From the NCBI GenBank assembly GCA_036003045.1, contig DASYSS010000046.1, forward strand, positions 1 through 64,000: a stretch of DNA of 64,000 nucleotides. Reading direction: 5' to 3'. Below the pieces are notes generated by a model. The model was given only the letters and a program-made list of their open reading frames with translations. It had not been told where the DNA came from and did no database searches. Position 1 is the stretch's first letter; each line of letters begins with the position of its first letter. Made by a program: the position numbers and the translations under genes. The DNA comes from Gemmatimonadaceae bacterium (GTDB taxonomy: Bacteria > Gemmatimonadota > Gemmatimonadetes > Gemmatimonadales > Gemmatimonadaceae). Positions 25,912 to 33,612 of this stretch are shown here, one piece after another.

Positions 25912-26649
25912 GTGTTCGTCATCACCTACGCCGCGACGGGCTTCCCACGTCCGGCCCCGTTTCCATGGTTCGACCATATCGTCGCGGTCGCCGTCGGCGC
26001 GTGGCTTGGCGCGCGCGTCTCGACCCGGACGATTGCGATCGGAAGCGCGATCGTCGCCGCCGTCGTGTACGTCATCGGCTTCACGTCGGTGATGCGCGGG
26101 CCGGTTCACTCGCTGATACGCCGAGACCCGATGCCCGCGGATCGGCTCGACGCGGTCATCGTGCTGTCGTCTACGGTAAGCGCCGACAGCCTACTCGATC
26201 CGTCGGCGCTCGAGCGACTCCTGACCGGCCTCGCGGTCTTCCGTGACAACGGCGCTCGTCTCCTCGTGACCACACGCAGCGCGATCCCCGGGACCAACCG
26301 TCTCGAATCGGACTGGGATCGCCGCCGGCTCGTCGATCTCGCCGCCGACACCGGGCGCTGGCACGCGGTTGGGCCGGTTGCCACGACGCGCGACGAAGCG
26401 CTGCGGACCGCGGCGCTCCTGCTCCCGCTCGAACAGAAGCGAGTCGCCGTGGTAACGAGCCCACTCCACACGACGCGCGCCTGCCGAGCGTTCGAGAAAG
26501 TCGGTTTTCAGGTGACGTGCGTGCCGGCGGACGAGCGAGAGTACACGGTGAACACGTTCAATTCGTCGACGACTCGGTTGCACGCGACAGCCGATTGGCT
26601 GTACGAGCAGTTGGCGCTGCTCGAGTATCGAGTCCGCGGGTGGATTTGA
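25912..26649 (+). CDS. DUF218/YdcF-like membrane protein
   Basis: A protein of at least 245 residues. Two hydrophobic segments (about residues 1-60) precede a DUF218 (ElyC/SanA/YdcF) domain, seen in DAVIVLSSTV, GLAVFRDNGARLLVTTRSA, the conserved TTRDEALRTAALL and RVAVVTSPLHTTRACRAF. The family is linked to cell-envelope processes. The frame is open back to 25801 and the first hydrophobic segment seems to begin before the GTG at 25912 (NWPGAIIGASIGF upstream), but no ATG, GTG or TTG lies there, so the start is uncertain. Confidence 0.75.
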   Translation: MFVITYAATGFPRPAPFPWFDHIVAVAVGAWLGARVSTRTIAIGSAIVAAVVYVIGFTSVMRGPVHSLIRRDPMPADRLDAVIVLSSTVSADSLLDPSALERLLTGLAVFRDNGARLLVTTRSAIPGTNRLESDWDRRRLVDLAADTGRWHAVGPVATTRDEALRTAALLLPLEQKRVAVVTSPLHTTRACRAFEKVGFQVTCVPADEREYTVNTFNSSTTRLHATADWLYEQLALLEYRVRGWI

Positions 26650-26660
26650 GTTGGGCGCGT

Positions 26661-27110
26661 TCAGCGCCCTCGTCTCCTCGGCCTCGATGAATCGCTCGGT
26701 CTCGGCCCGATACCAGGCGGAAATCCGAACAGATTTCGATCGCGAATGTTCTGAAGCTGCTCGCGCTGTTTCGGCGTGAGCATCGAATCGATCTGCGCGC
26801 GCGTCTGTTGGAAGATGCTGTCGATCTGCGGTTGGATCTGTTCGCGCGCCGAGCGGAAGCGAGCGGTCTGGCGAGAGAGCACCGAATCGAGTTTTGCACG
26901 CTGCGCGTCGGTGAGCGCGAGCTCCGTCGCCAAGCGATCGCGCGACGCGGCCTGGCTGGCCGGCCACAACGGCCGTTGTCCGCGCGGAGGTGGGCCGCGG
27001 CGCCCGATCTGATTCGGGATGAGGAGTACTCGGTCCAGCACCACTCCCCCGATGACGCCAACCGAAACGCACAGCGCGAGGACGACGGCGGCGGTGCCGC
27101 GTGCCGTCAT
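26661..27110 (-). CDS. Spy/CpxP-like periplasmic protein
   Basis: A 149-residue protein with one N-terminal hydrophobic segment (AAVVLALCVSVGVIGGVVLDRVLL) and a helical region bearing two LTxxQ-type motifs, LTDAQR and LTPKQR, typical of Spy/CpxP/CnrX proteins. A Pro/Arg/Gly-rich stretch lies on either side. Its ATG overlaps the stop of the anti-sigma gene (ATGA). In related systems such proteins are periplasmic chaperones or metal sensors that control an anti-sigma factor. That role is inferred here from the gene order. Confidence 0.7.
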   Translation of the reverse strand: MTARGTAAVVLALCVSVGVIGGVVLDRVLLIPNQIGRRGPPPRGQRPLWPASQAASRDRLATELALTDAQRAKLDSVLSRQTARFRSAREQIQPQIDSIFQQTRAQIDSMLTPKQREQLQNIRDRNLFGFPPGIGPRPSDSSRPRRRGR

Positions 27111-27556
27111 CGCGAGACGGCTCCGTTCAGCACCCAGTCGTGCGTCGCCGGGCCGACGAGCGAGTCGATGAGTTGTGCCGGGCTGGCGTCGGGCGACGCG
27201 ACCGTCGCGAACGCGACGACGGGAGCGCGCAGCGCCTGCTGCTCCTCGGCGGCAGGAAGCGCGAGCATCGCCGTCACGGCAACGCCGACCAAGCCGGCCG
27301 CGCACGCGATCGGAATCGCGGCGCGCGCCCAACGAGCCGTCCAGTCCCACCACTGATCGCCGTTGACGTCTCCGCGCTCGAGACGCGCGAGTCGATCGCG
27401 GGCACTCGCCGCGATCGAGCGGCGAAGCGTATCGGTGTCCGAGACGACGGCGTCGCGCCGCCGCAGCGCAGCGACCAACTGCGGGTCTCGCGACGGATCG
27501 CGATCCAATGGTTCGTCTGGCCTCGTCCGGGAAGGTCGTATCGGGGGTCGGCTCAT
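27107..27556 (-). CDS. Probable single-span anti-sigma factor
   Basis: A 149-residue protein with a charged cytoplasmic N-terminus (about 85 residues, rich in Arg and Asp) and one membrane segment (AAIPIACAAGLVGVAVTAMLAL). A short periplasmic tail follows (PAQLIDSLVGPATHDWVL). No zinc-binding HxxxCxxC motif is seen. Size, topology and position 19 nt after an ECF sigma gene support an anti-sigma function; sequence similarity alone is not enough to name a family. Confidence 0.6.
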   Translation of the reverse strand: MSRPPIRPSRTRPDEPLDRDPSRDPQLVAALRRRDAVVSDTDTLRRSIAASARDRLARLERGDVNGDQWWDWTARWARAAIPIACAAGLVGVAVTAMLALPAAEEQQALRAPVVAFATVASPDASPAQLIDSLVGPATHDWVLNGAVSR

Positions 27557-27575
27557 TCGGGTCTCCGCGGCCGTC

Positions 27576-28187
27576 TCAATCTCTGACGATTCCCAGCGCT
27601 TCGCGCAAGACGCGACGCGCCTGATGCAAATGCCACCGAACAGTCTCCTGCGCAATCCCCAGGCGCTCGGCGATCTCCGACGAGGAGACTTCGTCTACCT
27701 CGAACCAGGTCACAATGAGACGCTGGCGCGGTGAAAGGGTTGCCAATGCGGCGTCGAATCGTTCTCGGATCTCGCGTCGCTCCACCATCTCGTCCGGGCC
27801 GGCGTCCCGCGAGGGCGCGTCCACCGCCTCGGGTTCGGTCATGCGCAGAATCCGCGCGCGGCGCGCGTTGAGACCGGTGTTGGTGAGCACGCGAAAGAAC
27901 CACGGACCAAACGGACGTGAGTTGTCGAAGCTGCCGATTCGCTCGAGCGCGCGCATGAACGCGTCCTGCACCAGGTCCTCGGCGTCGTGCGTGTTCCCGG
28001 TGATGCGCCGTGCGACGACGAGCGCCCGATCGATGTAGCGGCGTACCAAAGCGTCGAAGGCATCGATGTCGCCGCGCTGTACTCGCGCGACGATCGCCCG
28101 TTCCTCCTCCGCTGCCGATGCTACAACCCCGGGTTCAGGATCGTTTGTGACGTCCCGGTCCCCGGTAACTTTGTCCTGATGAGTCAT
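27576..28187 (-). CDS. ECF-family RNA polymerase sigma factor
   Basis: A 203-residue protein with sigma region 2 (FDALVRRYIDRALVVARRITGN, then DAEDLVQDAFMRALERI) and region 4 (LSPRQRLIVTWFEVDEVSSSEIAERLGI, then ETVRWHLHQARRVL). The ATG at 28187 lies inside the divergent ABC gene start, and no other standard start precedes region 2. It leads a sigma/anti-sigma/Spy-like operon, so it likely responds to envelope or metal stress (inference). Confidence 0.92.
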   Translation of the reverse strand: MTHQDKVTGDRDVTNDPEPGVVASAAEEERAIVARVQRGDIDAFDALVRRYIDRALVVARRITGNTHDAEDLVQDAFMRALERIGSFDNSRPFGPWFFRVLTNTGLNARRARILRMTEPEAVDAPSRDAGPDEMVERREIRERFDAALATLSPRQRLIVTWFEVDEVSSSEIAERLGIAQETVRWHLHQARRVLREALGIVRD

Positions 28188-30068
28188 CCCATGATCGTGC
28201 GAGGGCGGCCGGATCCGAAAGCTCCCAGACCACCGCTTCGCGAGCGGATCGCGGCGATGCGGCTGGTGCCGCGGCTCATTCGCCTCGTCTGGGAGACCCA
28301 CCGCGGATACACCGCGGCCATGATCGTGCTCCGGGTGACTCGTTCGTTCGTGCCGGTCGCCACCCTCTGGGTTGGAAAGCTCATCATCGATGAAGTGATC
28401 AGGTTGGCGCGGTTCGGGGGGGGCGGGTCGTCGCACCACCTGTGGATGCTTGTTGCGCTCGAAATGGCTACGGTCGTCGGCGGGGAGTTGTTGGCGCGCA
28501 CGTCGGGGCTCGTGGAATCGCTGCTCGGGGACCGGTTCACCAACCGGATGAGCGTCCGCCTGATGCAGCACGCGGCGACGCTCGACCTGCACCAGTTCGA
28601 GGACCCGAAGTTCTACGACCACCTGGAGCGGGCGCGGCAGGGCACCGCTGGCCGCGTCGCGCTGCTCTCGCAGTTGCTCGGCATGGGACAGAGCATGCTC
28701 ACGCTCATCTCACTGAGCGCGGCGCTCGCGGCCCAGGCCCCGTGGTTGCTCGTGCTGCTCGTCCTCGCGGTGCTTCCGAGCTTCCTCGGCGAGACGCATT
28801 TCGCGGCGCTCTCCTACGCGCTGCTCTTTCGGTGGACGCCCGAGCGGAGGCAGCTCGACTACGTCCGTTACGTGGGCGCGAGCGACCGCACGGCGAAAGA
28901 GGTGCAGCTCTTCGGCCTCGCGCCCTGGCTCATCGACCGATATCGCGCGCTGTCGGACCGCTTCTACGACGAGAATCGCTCGTTGGTGATCCGCAAGGCG
29001 TTCGTGAGCTCGTTGCTCTCGGTGGTCGGTACGGCGGGGTATTACGCGGCGTACGTCGTGGTCCTCGTGCGCGCGGTCGGCGGATCGATCACGATCGGCA
29101 CGCTCACCTTTCTCGCCGCGTCGTTCCGCCAGAGCCGCGATCTGATCCAGTCGCTGCTCATGTCGGCGAGCGGCATCTACGAGCAGAGCCTCTACCTGAA
29201 GGATCTGTTCGACTTCTTCGACATGCAGCCGTCGATTCGGAGCCAACCGGGCGCGCTCGCCGTTCCCAAACCGATTCGCCAAGGCTTCGTGTTCGAGGAC
29301 GTCGGCTTCAAGTATCCGGGAAGCGAGCACTGGGCGGTGCGGCACCTGTCGTTCGAGATCCGTCCCGGCGAGCGGGTCGCACTCGTCGGCGAGAACGGAG
29401 CCGGAAAGACGACGCTCACCAAACTCCTGGCGCGCCTCTATGACCCCAGCGAAGGGCGCATTCTGCTCGACGGCGTCGAGCTTCGCGAATACGACCTCGA
29501 CGACGTGCGGCACGCGATCGGCGTGATCTTTCAGGACTTCGTGCGGTACGACATGCGCTTCGACGAGAACGTGGGCGTGGGCGAGGTCGAAGATGTACGG
29601 CAGTACCTCGACGCGGAGCCGTCGAAGACGAACGGACAACCGCCCGAAGCGATCGCCCGCGCCGCCGAGAAATCGCTCGCCGCCTCACTGCTGCCGCGAC
29701 TGCCGGGCTCCTACCGCCAGATGCTTGGCCGCCGCTTCGACGACGGCGTGGATCTCTCGGGCGGAGAGTGGCAGAAGGTCGCGTTGGCGCGCGCCTACAT
29801 GCGCGACGCGCAGCTCCTGATTCTCGACGAGCCGACGGCCGCCCTCGACGCGCGAGCCGAGTACGACGTGTTCGTTCGGTTCAACGCGCTGATGGCGGGC
29901 CGCATGGCGGTCGTCATCTCGCACCGGTTCTCGACGGTTCGGATGGCGGACCGGATCGTCGTGCTGACCAAGGGCGAAATCGTGGAGCAGGGAACCCACG
30001 ACCAGCTGGTGGCATCGGGCGGGCTTTATGCGGAGTTGTTCTCGATGCAGGCGGCGGGCTACCGATAA
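28179..30068 (+). CDS. ABC exporter, fused membrane and ATPase domains
   Basis: A 629-residue half-transporter. A six-span type I exporter domain (about residues 1-340) precedes an ATPase domain with Walker A GENGAGKTT, signature LSGGEWQKVALARAYM, Walker B LLILDEPTAALD and the switch His in VVISHRFST. It should act as a dimer at the inner membrane; the substrate is unknown. The ATG at 28179 overlaps the divergent sigma start by 9 nt. Later starts at 28191 or 28257 would leave the membrane domain intact and may be used. Confidence 0.9.
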   Translation: MSHPMIVRGRPDPKAPRPPLRERIAAMRLVPRLIRLVWETHRGYTAAMIVLRVTRSFVPVATLWVGKLIIDEVIRLARFGGGGSSHHLWMLVALEMATVVGGELLARTSGLVESLLGDRFTNRMSVRLMQHAATLDLHQFEDPKFYDHLERARQGTAGRVALLSQLLGMGQSMLTLISLSAALAAQAPWLLVLLVLAVLPSFLGETHFAALSYALLFRWTPERRQLDYVRYVGASDRTAKEVQLFGLAPWLIDRYRALSDRFYDENRSLVIRKAFVSSLLSVVGTAGYYAAYVVVLVRAVGGSITIGTLTFLAASFRQSRDLIQSLLMSASGIYEQSLYLKDLFDFFDMQPSIRSQPGALAVPKPIRQGFVFEDVGFKYPGSEHWAVRHLSFEIRPGERVALVGENGAGKTTLTKLLARLYDPSEGRILLDGVELREYDLDDVRHAIGVIFQDFVRYDMRFDENVGVGEVEDVRQYLDAEPSKTNGQPPEAIARAAEKSLAASLLPRLPGSYRQMLGRRFDDGVDLSGGEWQKVALARAYMRDAQLLILDEPTAALDARAEYDVFVRFNALMAGRMAVVISHRFSTVRMADRIVVLTKGEIVEQGTHDQLVASGGLYAELFSMQAAGYR

Positions 30069-30120
30069 CCGGTTGCCGACTGTTTAGAGGGCCGGCATAT
30101 TCACCATTCATTGTCGCCCC

Positions 30121-30735
30121 ATGCTCTTCGGGGCGGCCATCCGCGACTGGGAGTGGACTGTGGCTGCTGAAACGGAGAGCAAGCGCGGGCGAAGCGGAGG
30201 GGGACTCCCGGCCACGACGCCGACATCGGCGCCCCATGTGGTCATTCAGTCCGACCGGCGAGCGCGGGATCCGCTTGCCCACGGCGCGCCCCAGACGGCG
30301 TGGCGGTTGTTCGGGTGGTTTGGCCTGCTGTTGGTGGTCGTCGGCGGAAGCGACATCCTCTCGCAGTGGTACCCGCCAGCCTTTCACAGCGCGGAGTGGG
30401 AGTTCGGGACCGCGGCGGTAACGATCGCCTCGCTGCCGCTTTTGACTATCGGCATGACGATTCTCCTTGCGAGTTTTCTGTCGCGGGCGAAGCGGGAGGG
30501 GGTGGTCGCGATGGGTGTGGCCTTCCTTTGCCTTTTCTTAGTGGTCGGCGCCGCGCTGGTCCTGTTTGCGCTCGACATCCCGTTGGCATTACGTTCCCCA
30601 CCGGGACCCGCGCTGACGGCGATCAAGAAGGCGATCGTGCGCACGGCGGTCATGGGTTTCTCGTACGAAATTGCGTATCTCGCGGCTGTCATCCTGTCGT
30701 TCCGCTACGTGTTCGGGAGAATCAAGGATGAGTAG
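30121..30735 (+). CDS. Four-span membrane protein of unknown function
   Basis: A 204-residue protein with a polar N-terminus of about 60 residues and four hydrophobic segments (for example LFGWFGLLLVVVGGSDIL, LLTIGMTILLASFL, FLCLFLVVGAALVLFAL and IAYLAAVILSFRYVF). No family was recognised. The ATG at 30121 overlaps a GCCCC/GGGGC inverted repeat, and an in-frame GTG at 30160 is an alternative start. It follows the ABC exporter by 52 nt and is probably co-transcribed. Confidence 0.5.
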   Translation: MLFGAAIRDWEWTVAAETESKRGRSGGGLPATTPTSAPHVVIQSDRRARDPLAHGAPQTAWRLFGWFGLLLVVVGGSDILSQWYPPAFHSAEWEFGTAAVTIASLPLLTIGMTILLASFLSRAKREGVVAMGVAFLCLFLVVGAALVLFALDIPLALRSPPGPALTAIKKAIVRTAVMGFSYEIAYLAAVILSFRYVFGRIKDE

Positions 30736-31052
30736 GGAGCGGTCGCGCATGGCGTTGCCAGTTTGGTGATTCTGATCTGACCGGCCGTCGCGGACTCCGC
30801 GGCGTCCTTCTCACACGGATCAGGGCCTGGACGAACCGTTGGGTGCCAACATCAATTCTGTGGCGTCACGTCGACAACTGCATGTCCGGATTGGAACGGC
30901 TCGCGGGGCGAACTCGGTTACAAACGGGCTTGGTTGCAGCGTTTCGGTGCGTTGCGGACTCAAGCGAGTGGATTTTCACGGTCGGGCACGTACCATGCTG
31001 AAGCAAAGCTGCGACTTGTGTCGGTCAACCTCATAAGATTGGGTATCGGGCG
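30736..31052. other. 317-nt non-coding region upstream of the PEP-CTERM gene
   Basis: No convincing coding frame was found here. The region holds a short hairpin (CGCGG ACT CCGCG, about 30790) and, nearer the gene, a sigma-54 promoter match at 30984-30999. The 180 nt between them are a plausible site for an upstream activator, but no clear inverted repeat was recognised. Confidence 0.6.
30984..30999 (+). promoter_or_regulatory. Sigma-54 (RpoN) -24/-12 promoter for the PEP-CTERM gene
   Basis: The sequence GGGCACGTACCATGCT matches TGGCACG-N4-TTGCT with two mismatches. It keeps the invariant GG and GC with exactly 10 nt between them. The predicted transcript start falls about 12 nt after the GC element, giving a leader of about 40 nt before the ATG at 31053. 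Sigma-54 control of PEP-CTERM genes through PrsK/PrsR is known in other bacteria. Neither regulator is in this window. Confidence 0.6.
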
Positions 31053-31739
31053 ATGCTGAGTTTCGGACGGGCAGGCCGATCGGCCTTGGTTGCCGGAGCC
31101 GTGGGACTTCTCCCGCTGTCGACCGCCTTGGCGGACACGACACTTGAAAGCACCGCCAATTCGTGCACCGGCGGATCCCTCAACATCTGTCTCGGGTTCA
31201 ACCTGATTCAGATCGGGGGGTCAAGCTCGACGACGTACTCGCTCGAGCTGACCTTGAATTCGATCAACGGGGGCGCCCCTTCCGGCGTCGGGTTTTCGAC
31301 CTTCGGTCTGTTCAACACGACCGGAAGCGGAACGTTCACCGGTTTGAATCCGTGTGACAACGGAGGCTGCTCCGGCTGGGATTTCACCGGATGCACCGAC
31401 CTCAGCCCCCAGAGCACGGTCATCTGCGACAATAAGAACGGCGCGAAGGCCACCGATATCAGATTCACCTTCACGTACACGGGCGCTCCCGGTGACCTCT
31501 CCGGAGGCGACGTGGCCGCCCATATTCAGGGACTGACCACTCCGACTGGCGCCAGTTGCTCGGTCAAGACTGCCACGGACGCGCAAACGAACACGACCAC
31601 GTTCTACACGGACGTCGAGGCTGGCTGCGGAGCCAGTACGACGACGACACCGGAGCCGGCGAGTCTTTGGTTGGTCGGCACGGGGCTCATCGGGTTGGGC
31701 GGCTTTGGCGCCGCACGCAAGCGTCGCCAGCGACAATAG
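31053..31739 (+). CDS. PEP-CTERM sorting-domain protein (exosortase substrate)
   Basis: A 228-residue exported protein with an N-terminal signal peptide (RSALVAGAVGLLPLSTALAD). It ends in a C-terminal tripartite signal from residue 200: PEPASLWLVG, the hydrophobic helix TGLIGLGGFGAA and the basic tail RKRRQRQ. The mature part is Thr/Ser/Gly-rich with several Cys (for example CDNGGCSGW), suggesting an extracellular beta-rich protein with disulfides. The exosortase and EpsI genes lie just downstream past a terminator. The gene is preceded by a sigma-54 promoter match. The mature function is unknown. Confidence 0.93.
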   Translation: MLSFGRAGRSALVAGAVGLLPLSTALADTTLESTANSCTGGSLNICLGFNLIQIGGSSSTTYSLELTLNSINGGAPSGVGFSTFGLFNTTGSGTFTGLNPCDNGGCSGWDFTGCTDLSPQSTVICDNKNGAKATDIRFTFTYTGAPGDLSGGDVAAHIQGLTTPTGASCSVKTATDAQTNTTTFYTDVEAGCGASTTTTPEPASLWLVGTGLIGLGGFGAARKRRQRQ

Positions 31740-31760
31740 CACGCCGTATCGAGCGTTTCC

Positions 31761-31794
31761 GGGCCGGGCGACCTTCGCCCGGCCCGTTTTGTTC
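31761..31794 (+). terminator. Rho-independent terminator after the PEP-CTERM gene
   Basis: A perfect 11-bp stem (GGGCCGGGCGA / TCGCCCGGCCC, loop CCT) is followed by GTTTTGTT. It lies 22 nt past the stop codon. It separates the substrate transcript from the exosortase gene, which begins 131 nt further on. Confidence 0.88.
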
Positions 31795-31924
31795 TGAGGT
31801 GAGAGTGGATCCCCCCATCTTGCATCGAATTGGCTTCGCGGAGTTTGGGCGTCAAAACGGTATATTGGGACGACGCCCGGGTGTTGGTGGGCCACGCGTG
31901 GGTCGCTTCGACTAGGCGATAGGT

Positions 31925-32860
31925 ATGGGCACCGGAATCTCCGCACCGCCGATCTCTTCAGATTCGCCTGAATCCGCTGCTCCGGCCGGAGCAGTTGCGA
32001 CTGTGCGCGCCGCGGCGATTCTGCCCTGGATCGCGACCGCCGTAGCCTTCGCCGTGCTATTCGCGAAGCCCATCTACCTGCTCGCCCGCGACTGGTGGAC
32101 GATGCCGGAGGCTGGTCACGGACTCCTGCTCGCGCCCGTGGCGATCTGGATGGCTTGGCGGTCGGGGATCGGACCCGATGCCAAGCCGAATCGTACGCTC
32201 GGCATCACGCTGCTGCTGCTCGCGATCGCCGTGCGCACCGCATCGGGCTTGGCCGCGGAGCTGTTCACGATGCGCGGCTCCGTCGTGATCGCGCTGGCCG
32301 GCATTACCGTCTACGAATTCGGATTCAGGCAGCTCCTTCGCTGGTGGCTGCCCTTCGCGCTCATCTGCCTCTCCATTCCGTTGCCGGAATTGATCACGCA
32401 GACGCTCGCGCTGCCGCTCCAATTCAAGGCGTCGCGCATGGGAGCGGCGCTCCTCGAGATGCGGAGCGTGCCCGTACGATTGGCCGGCAACGTGATTCAG
32501 CTTCCCGGGCGCGAGCTCTTCGTCACCGAAGCGTGCAGCGGCCTGCGGTCGCTCACCGCGCTCCTCAGCATGTCCGTGCTGCTCGGCGCGCTCGTGCTCA
32601 AGAAGCCGGTGACCCGCATGGCTCTGCTCCTGTTCGCGGTTCCGGTGGCGATCGTGGTGAACGGCATTCGCGTGTTCCTGACGGGATATCTGGTCTATTA
32701 CGTGAGCCCCGCGTATGGCGAGGGCTTCATGCACGTCACCGAAGGCTGGCTGCTCTTTCTCGTGTCGTTGTCCATTCTCGCCGGCATGGCGTGGATCGGC
32801 GGACTCGTCGAGCGGCTGACGCAATCGAATGACCAAGCGGCGGAGCCTCAGCATGCTTGA
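31925..32860 (+). CDS. xrt: Exosortase (PEP-CTERM processing transpeptidase)
   Basis: A 311-residue polytopic inner-membrane protein with about eight spans. The catalytic triad of the exosortase/archaeosortase family is present: Cys204 in TEACSGLRSL, Arg249 in NGIRVFLTGY and His270 in MHVTEGWLLF. It should cleave the PEP-CTERM signal and transfer the substrate to an acceptor at the cell surface. It overlaps the epsI gene at its 3' end. No exopolysaccharide gene cluster surrounds it, unlike typical EPS-associated exosortase loci. Confidence 0.93.
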   Translation: MGTGISAPPISSDSPESAAPAGAVATVRAAAILPWIATAVAFAVLFAKPIYLLARDWWTMPEAGHGLLLAPVAIWMAWRSGIGPDAKPNRTLGITLLLLAIAVRTASGLAAELFTMRGSVVIALAGITVYEFGFRQLLRWWLPFALICLSIPLPELITQTLALPLQFKASRMGAALLEMRSVPVRLAGNVIQLPGRELFVTEACSGLRSLTALLSMSVLLGALVLKKPVTRMALLLFAVPVAIVVNGIRVFLTGYLVYYVSPAYGEGFMHVTEGWLLFLVSLSILAGMAWIGGLVERLTQSNDQAAEPQHA

Positions 32861-33554
32861 CCGAACGCCGAGCGATGGCCTGGGGTGGCGGGGGTTCGTT
32901 CCCGCCTTCATCCTGCTCGTCGGGTGCGGCTTCGTGTGGCAGACACATTCGCAGCGCCAGATGCCGCTTGCCGCGCCGCTGACCTCGATCATTCCGACCC
33001 TCGACGGCTACAAGGTCGCGGATCTGCACATCGGCGACGACGAGCGCCGCGTCGCCGGCATGTCGGACTACGTGGCCCGCGCGTACGTGCGCGATTCCGC
33101 GCAGGCGTTTCAGACGCTCGTGTCGTACTACGACCGGCAGGGGCAGGGAAAGACGATCCACTCGCCGCGCAATTGTCTTCCCGGCGCGGGGTGGGAGGTG
33201 CTGCGCGGCGGTACGCGAGCGATCGTGGCCGAGGGCGCATCGCACGACGTGAATTATTATGTGCTCAAGAACGGCAGGGCGACGGACGTCGTGTACTACT
33301 GGTATCAGGGGCGCGGCCGAGTCGTCGCGAGCGAATATCGCGTGAAGTGGAATCTTCTCCGCGACGCGGCGCTGCTCGGGCATACCGAAGAGGCGCTCGT
33401 CCGGATCGTCATTCCGGTGCGTGTTCCGAGCGCCGCGCCAGCGGACTCGCCAGAAGCGCGCGGCGCATTCGCCGCCGCCGATTCGCTCGGGGACAGCGTC
33501 GCTACGCGATTGATCCGCGAAGTGACACGGGCGCTGCCGGGTCGCGCCGGCTAG
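32853..33554 (+). CDS. epsI: EpsI-family exosortase-associated protein
   Basis: A 233-residue protein with one N-terminal membrane anchor (FVPAFILLVGCGFVW) and a periplasmic EpsI domain. The family motif HSPRNCLPGAGWEV is clear, with YYVLKNG and VVYYWYQGRGRVVASEY further on. The ATG at 32853 has GGAG 7 nt upstream and an 8-nt overlap with the exosortase stop. An earlier ATG at 32829 lacks a ribosome-binding site. EpsI domains are found alone or fused to exosortases. The exact role is unknown, but EpsI is thought to assist sorting. Confidence 0.92.
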   Translation: MLDRTPSDGLGWRGFVPAFILLVGCGFVWQTHSQRQMPLAAPLTSIIPTLDGYKVADLHIGDDERRVAGMSDYVARAYVRDSAQAFQTLVSYYDRQGQGKTIHSPRNCLPGAGWEVLRGGTRAIVAEGASHDVNYYVLKNGRATDVVYYWYQGRGRVVASEYRVKWNLLRDAALLGHTEEALVRIVIPVRVPSAAPADSPEARGAFAAADSLGDSVATRLIREVTRALPGRAG

Positions 33555-33612
33555 TACGGCAAGCTCCGGCGGCGTCGCGCCTACGCCCGACGAACCGTCC
33601 CAAGACGGGCGC

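Noticed and set aside
31053-33554. A full exopolysaccharide (EPS) cluster with the exosortase
   Set aside because: No glycosyltransferase, chain-length or polymerase genes of an EPS locus flank it; only EpsI and a lipid kinase follow.
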